NCBI GenBank assembly: GCA_943704525.1
Contig: CALSCQ010002220.1
Span: 1 to 23,853 of the forward strand
Source: Pigoraptor vietnamica
Taxonomy: Eukaryota; Opisthokonta; Filasterea
Reading direction: 5' to 3'
DNA: 23,853 bases
The notes under the pieces are model-generated. The model worked only from the letters and a program-made list of their open reading frames with translations, searched no databases and had not been told where the DNA came from. Below are positions 21,725 through 23,853 of the stretch, piece after piece (the first letter of the stretch is position 1; each line of letters starts with the position of its first letter). Both the position numbers and the translations under genes were made by a program.

Positions 21725-22000
21725 GGCCCTGTTCACGACGGCCTCAAACACGCGCGGGCGAGCGGCGATATCTTCCTTCTGCCAGTGCGCCCTATTTGAG
21801 TTGAAAATGGCGCAGTCCGGTGACCGAGCCGGCCCAGGCCACTCCCGACGACGGGGCCGGCCCGGGCCCGGGGGCGCCCGGCCGCGGCGCCGCCGGCCGG
21901 CCGGCCCGGACCCGCCGGGCCGTCTTACATCACTGTTCGTGCACACGGGCGAGAGGAGAGGGACGCGGAGGCCCTCGTCGTCCGCCTCAGTGCTCGCCAT
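21725..22000 (-). pseudogene. 5' relic of the GRL gene (copy 2)
   Basis: ATG 22000 opens a 24-codon exon (22000-21929) matching the first exon of the GRL gene with two extra codons (MASTEADDEGLRVPLLSP), followed by donor GTAAGA. An acceptor-like CTGGCAG near 21779 precedes a match to the start of GRL exon 2 (EDIAARPRVFEAVV). Similarity then ends and the frame runs into a stop after about 25 codons. None of the seven helices remains. The intron has gained a CCGG-rich stretch. This is a non-functional leftover of the duplication, or a contig-building error. Confidence 0.8.
21852..21922. other. Nearly pure G/C insertion in the copy 2 GRL intron
   Basis: Bases 21852-21909 contain only G and C, and only one A (21910) breaks the run to 21922. 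It is dense in CCGG, GGCC and CCCGGG palindromes. Copy 1 lacks it entirely. Confidence 0.85.
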
Positions 22001-22530
22001 GGCAGCGAAGCAAACACACAGGAAAGGTGATCGAGAAGGCAGTGCGCCGCCCGGCCGGTGAGCGTGACTGAGCCCGGTCCCGGCCGGCCGGGCATGCCCG
22101 GGTCAGGGCCTGGGTAACCTGTGTGCTGGACTATACATCCGGGGTGCGTAGCCTTTCTTCTGGCACCTTCGACCGGCTCTCGGGCGGGACTAAACTGAAC
22201 ATTTGTGCGATATTTTGAGTCTCTTTGCGCACTTTCCAATATATTTTGTCACGGGTGCAGTGCGTCCGGACAGAGACTGCCAGCACTTTCCTCAAGGGCT
22301 GAAACAGCTGAGTACTGGCGCACGCGTACGAACCCCTTCTGCCACATCGCGCGCGCGTGTGTGCGTGTCTGTGAGTACGTTTTCATTGCTCACAGAGAAC
22401 AAGCCAAGGGAGCCTGCATCTCTTTCTAGCAGCTTTATCTTTCGGCGAACTTTTTCGTAAGCGAGTGTGGTGTTAATCCGGCACAGCAAGCGACCCTCGT
22501 TTTGTCTCAACGCCCGGAATTGCAAACAAA
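22001..22530. promoter_or_regulatory. Divergent promoter region, copy 2
   Basis: It is homologous to 11090-11604. The CCAAT/TATA-like stretch and the heat-shock-element-like TTCTGGCACCTTC (22158-22170) are kept. The part next to the GRL relic (about 22044-22108) is replaced by CCGG-rich sequence, while the STI1-proximal part is well preserved. This fits continued use for STI1 only. Confidence 0.4.
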
Positions 22531-23838
22531 ATGGCCGACGTGGCTCAGCAGGTGGGTTGTTTGCCGCATTGCAGTGCACGCCAGACTGGCTTCCGTGTGG
22601 ACATCTGTCACGTGCACTTGGGCTGTGTGCTGGTGGCGTCCAAGTGGACCGTTACCATGAAGTCTTGTTCCAGTTGGATTCACCGTCCTGCTGTAGCGGC
22701 GTTGCGTTGTTTACGCATGAGTGTGTTGCGTGCACTCGGCGTCCTGCTCTAGCGGCGTTGCGTGGTTTGCGCATGAGTGTTGCGTGCATGCGTAACACTC
22801 GGCGCATGCAATGCACGCTTTCCCATCCATCTCATGTGTCACGTGCCATTTCACTCGACGCAGGTGGAGGAGCTCAAGAAGAAGGGCAACACGGCCTTCT
22901 CCAGCGGCGACCACGAGACCGCCGTGCGCTTCTTCACGGACGCAATCAAGCTCGATGCGCGCAACCACGTGCTCTTCAGCAACCGCTCTGCTGCGTATGC
23001 GTCGCTGAAGCAGTACGAGAACGCCCTCGCCGACGCCAACGAAACCGTGCGCCTCAAGCCGGACTGGGCGAAGGTGCGTGCGTGTTCTTAGAGAGTGCGT
23101 GCGTGTTCTTGGAGAGTGCGTGCGTGCGTGGAGAGTGTGTGTGCGAGGTGTGTCGTGTGCGTAGAGTGCGTCTGTGCGTCTGTACAGTTATTATCACGGT
23201 GCACATGTAAGTTATTGGTTGTGTGCTGTGTGCACGCGTTCCCTGTTACTAGTGGGCGTGATTGTAACTGCGCACTTATGGCCCCACTCCGACGTCGCAG
23301 GGCTACTCTCGCCTCGGTGCTGCGCTGGCGTTCCTCAAGCGCTACGAGGACGCCGCCGTTGCATACCAGAAGGGCCTCAAGATTGAGCCCGACAACGCCC
23401 AGCTGCGCGCGGGTCTCGAGGACGCCGAGCGCAACCTCCAGGACGACGCCGGCATCGGTGCGTGGCCACGCGGCGTGCGTCTGCGCCCTTTTCGCCTGTT
23501 TTTCTAACTGTCTTGTTCGTGTGCACTGCAGTCGAAAATGCATCGTTTGTTATGCATCCTTTGTTATAATGACTACGCTCTTTGCAAATTGTGTTGGTCT
23601 ATCGGCGTCGGCGTAAGCATTTGGCGGCTGTCTTCCCCTGTGTCGTTACTCGCACTCCCCTCGCCGTTACTCACGCTTCCCTCCGCGGCTTTCCGACAGA
23701 CAACATGTTCGGCAAGATGTTTGAGGGCGACGTGCTTGCGAAGCTCGCCGCGAACCCGAGCACTGCGCCGCTTCTGCTGCAGAAGGACTTTGTGGACATG
23801 GTCAACGAAATCAAGCGCGACCCCAAGAAGCTCAGCAT
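22531..23838 (+). CDS. STI1: STI1/Hop co-chaperone, copy 2, intact frame, 3' end outside window
   Basis: Exons: 22531-22551 (MADVAQQ), 22864-23073, 23301-23457, 23700-23838, with phases 0, 0, 1 and 2. The ATG sits in ACAAAATGG. TPR1 is complete and carries the expected carboxylate-clamp positions that bind the EEVD tail of Hsp70: Lys and Asn in KKGNTAF, Asn in NRSAAYA, Lys and Arg in KGYSRLG. DP1 starts with NMFGKMFEGD and runs to the window edge; the donor GTGGGT at 23839 gives SM/Y joining as in copy 1. Unlike copy 1, exon 3 is the full 157 bases. TPR2A, TPR2B and DP2 should follow outside the window. This is the likelier functional copy. Confidence 0.9.
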
Positions 23839-23853
23839 GTGGGTGGACGGCGC

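Larger units (their letters stand above)
21725..23853. repeat. Segmental duplication, copy 2 (extends past the window)
   Basis: Same-orientation copy of 10885-12912. STI1 exons 1-4 and their introns match copy 1 almost base for base. The GRL part is cut off at the left edge and interrupted by CCGG-rich sequence. The match is still running at the end of the window, so total length is unknown. Confidence 0.9.

Overview
The window is nuclear DNA from a GC-rich, intron-bearing eukaryote, most likely a free-living protist. Coding blocks are interrupted by GT-AG introns of about 130-370 bases whose donors are often GTGCGT or GTGGGT. (TG)n/(CA)n microsatellites sit in introns and intergenic DNA. The genes are typical of eukaryotes: STI1/Hop co-chaperone, a CCDC17-like zinc-finger/coiled-coil protein (usual in ciliated organisms), a seven-helix gustatory-receptor-like protein, and perhaps an Arp2/3 subunit. 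I cannot name the species. There are no bacterial operons, CRISPR arrays or phage genes.

Layout. 1-619 (+): 3' end of a small gene resembling ARPC2. 620-2959: intergenic DNA with CA repeats and an AT-rich island. 2960-8912 (+): a six-exon CCDC17-like gene of about 1,700 codons. 8913-9528: convergent intergenic DNA with a short tandem repeat. 9529-11089 (-): a three-exon, seven-helix gustatory-receptor-like (GRL) gene. 11090-11604: the region shared by this gene and the divergent STI1 copy 1 (11605-13524, +). That copy carries a 10-base deletion and stops inside TPR2A at a TG microsatellite. 13525-14581: AT-richer non-coding DNA. 14582-20514 (-): a secreted protein of about 1,850 residues with a Val/Thr/Pro-rich repeat near its C-terminus and one reading-frame break. 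20515-21724: promoter-side DNA and a degenerate roughly 380-base direct repeat. 21725-23853: a second copy of the GRL 5' end (a relic), the divergent promoter and STI1. This STI1 copy has an intact reading frame and runs off the window.

The two most notable results are these. First, the GRL gene rebuilds, through three phase-0 exons, into a 429-residue protein with seven hydrophobic segments and a last helix ending like the insect gustatory/odorant receptor superfamily. Second, a divergent receptor-chaperone gene pair has been duplicated with its promoter, and each copy has broken a different gene: STI1 in copy 1 and GRL in copy 2. Segmental duplication and assembly error both need to be weighed for this. 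All splice models here were made by eye from frame continuity, splice signals and family patterns.
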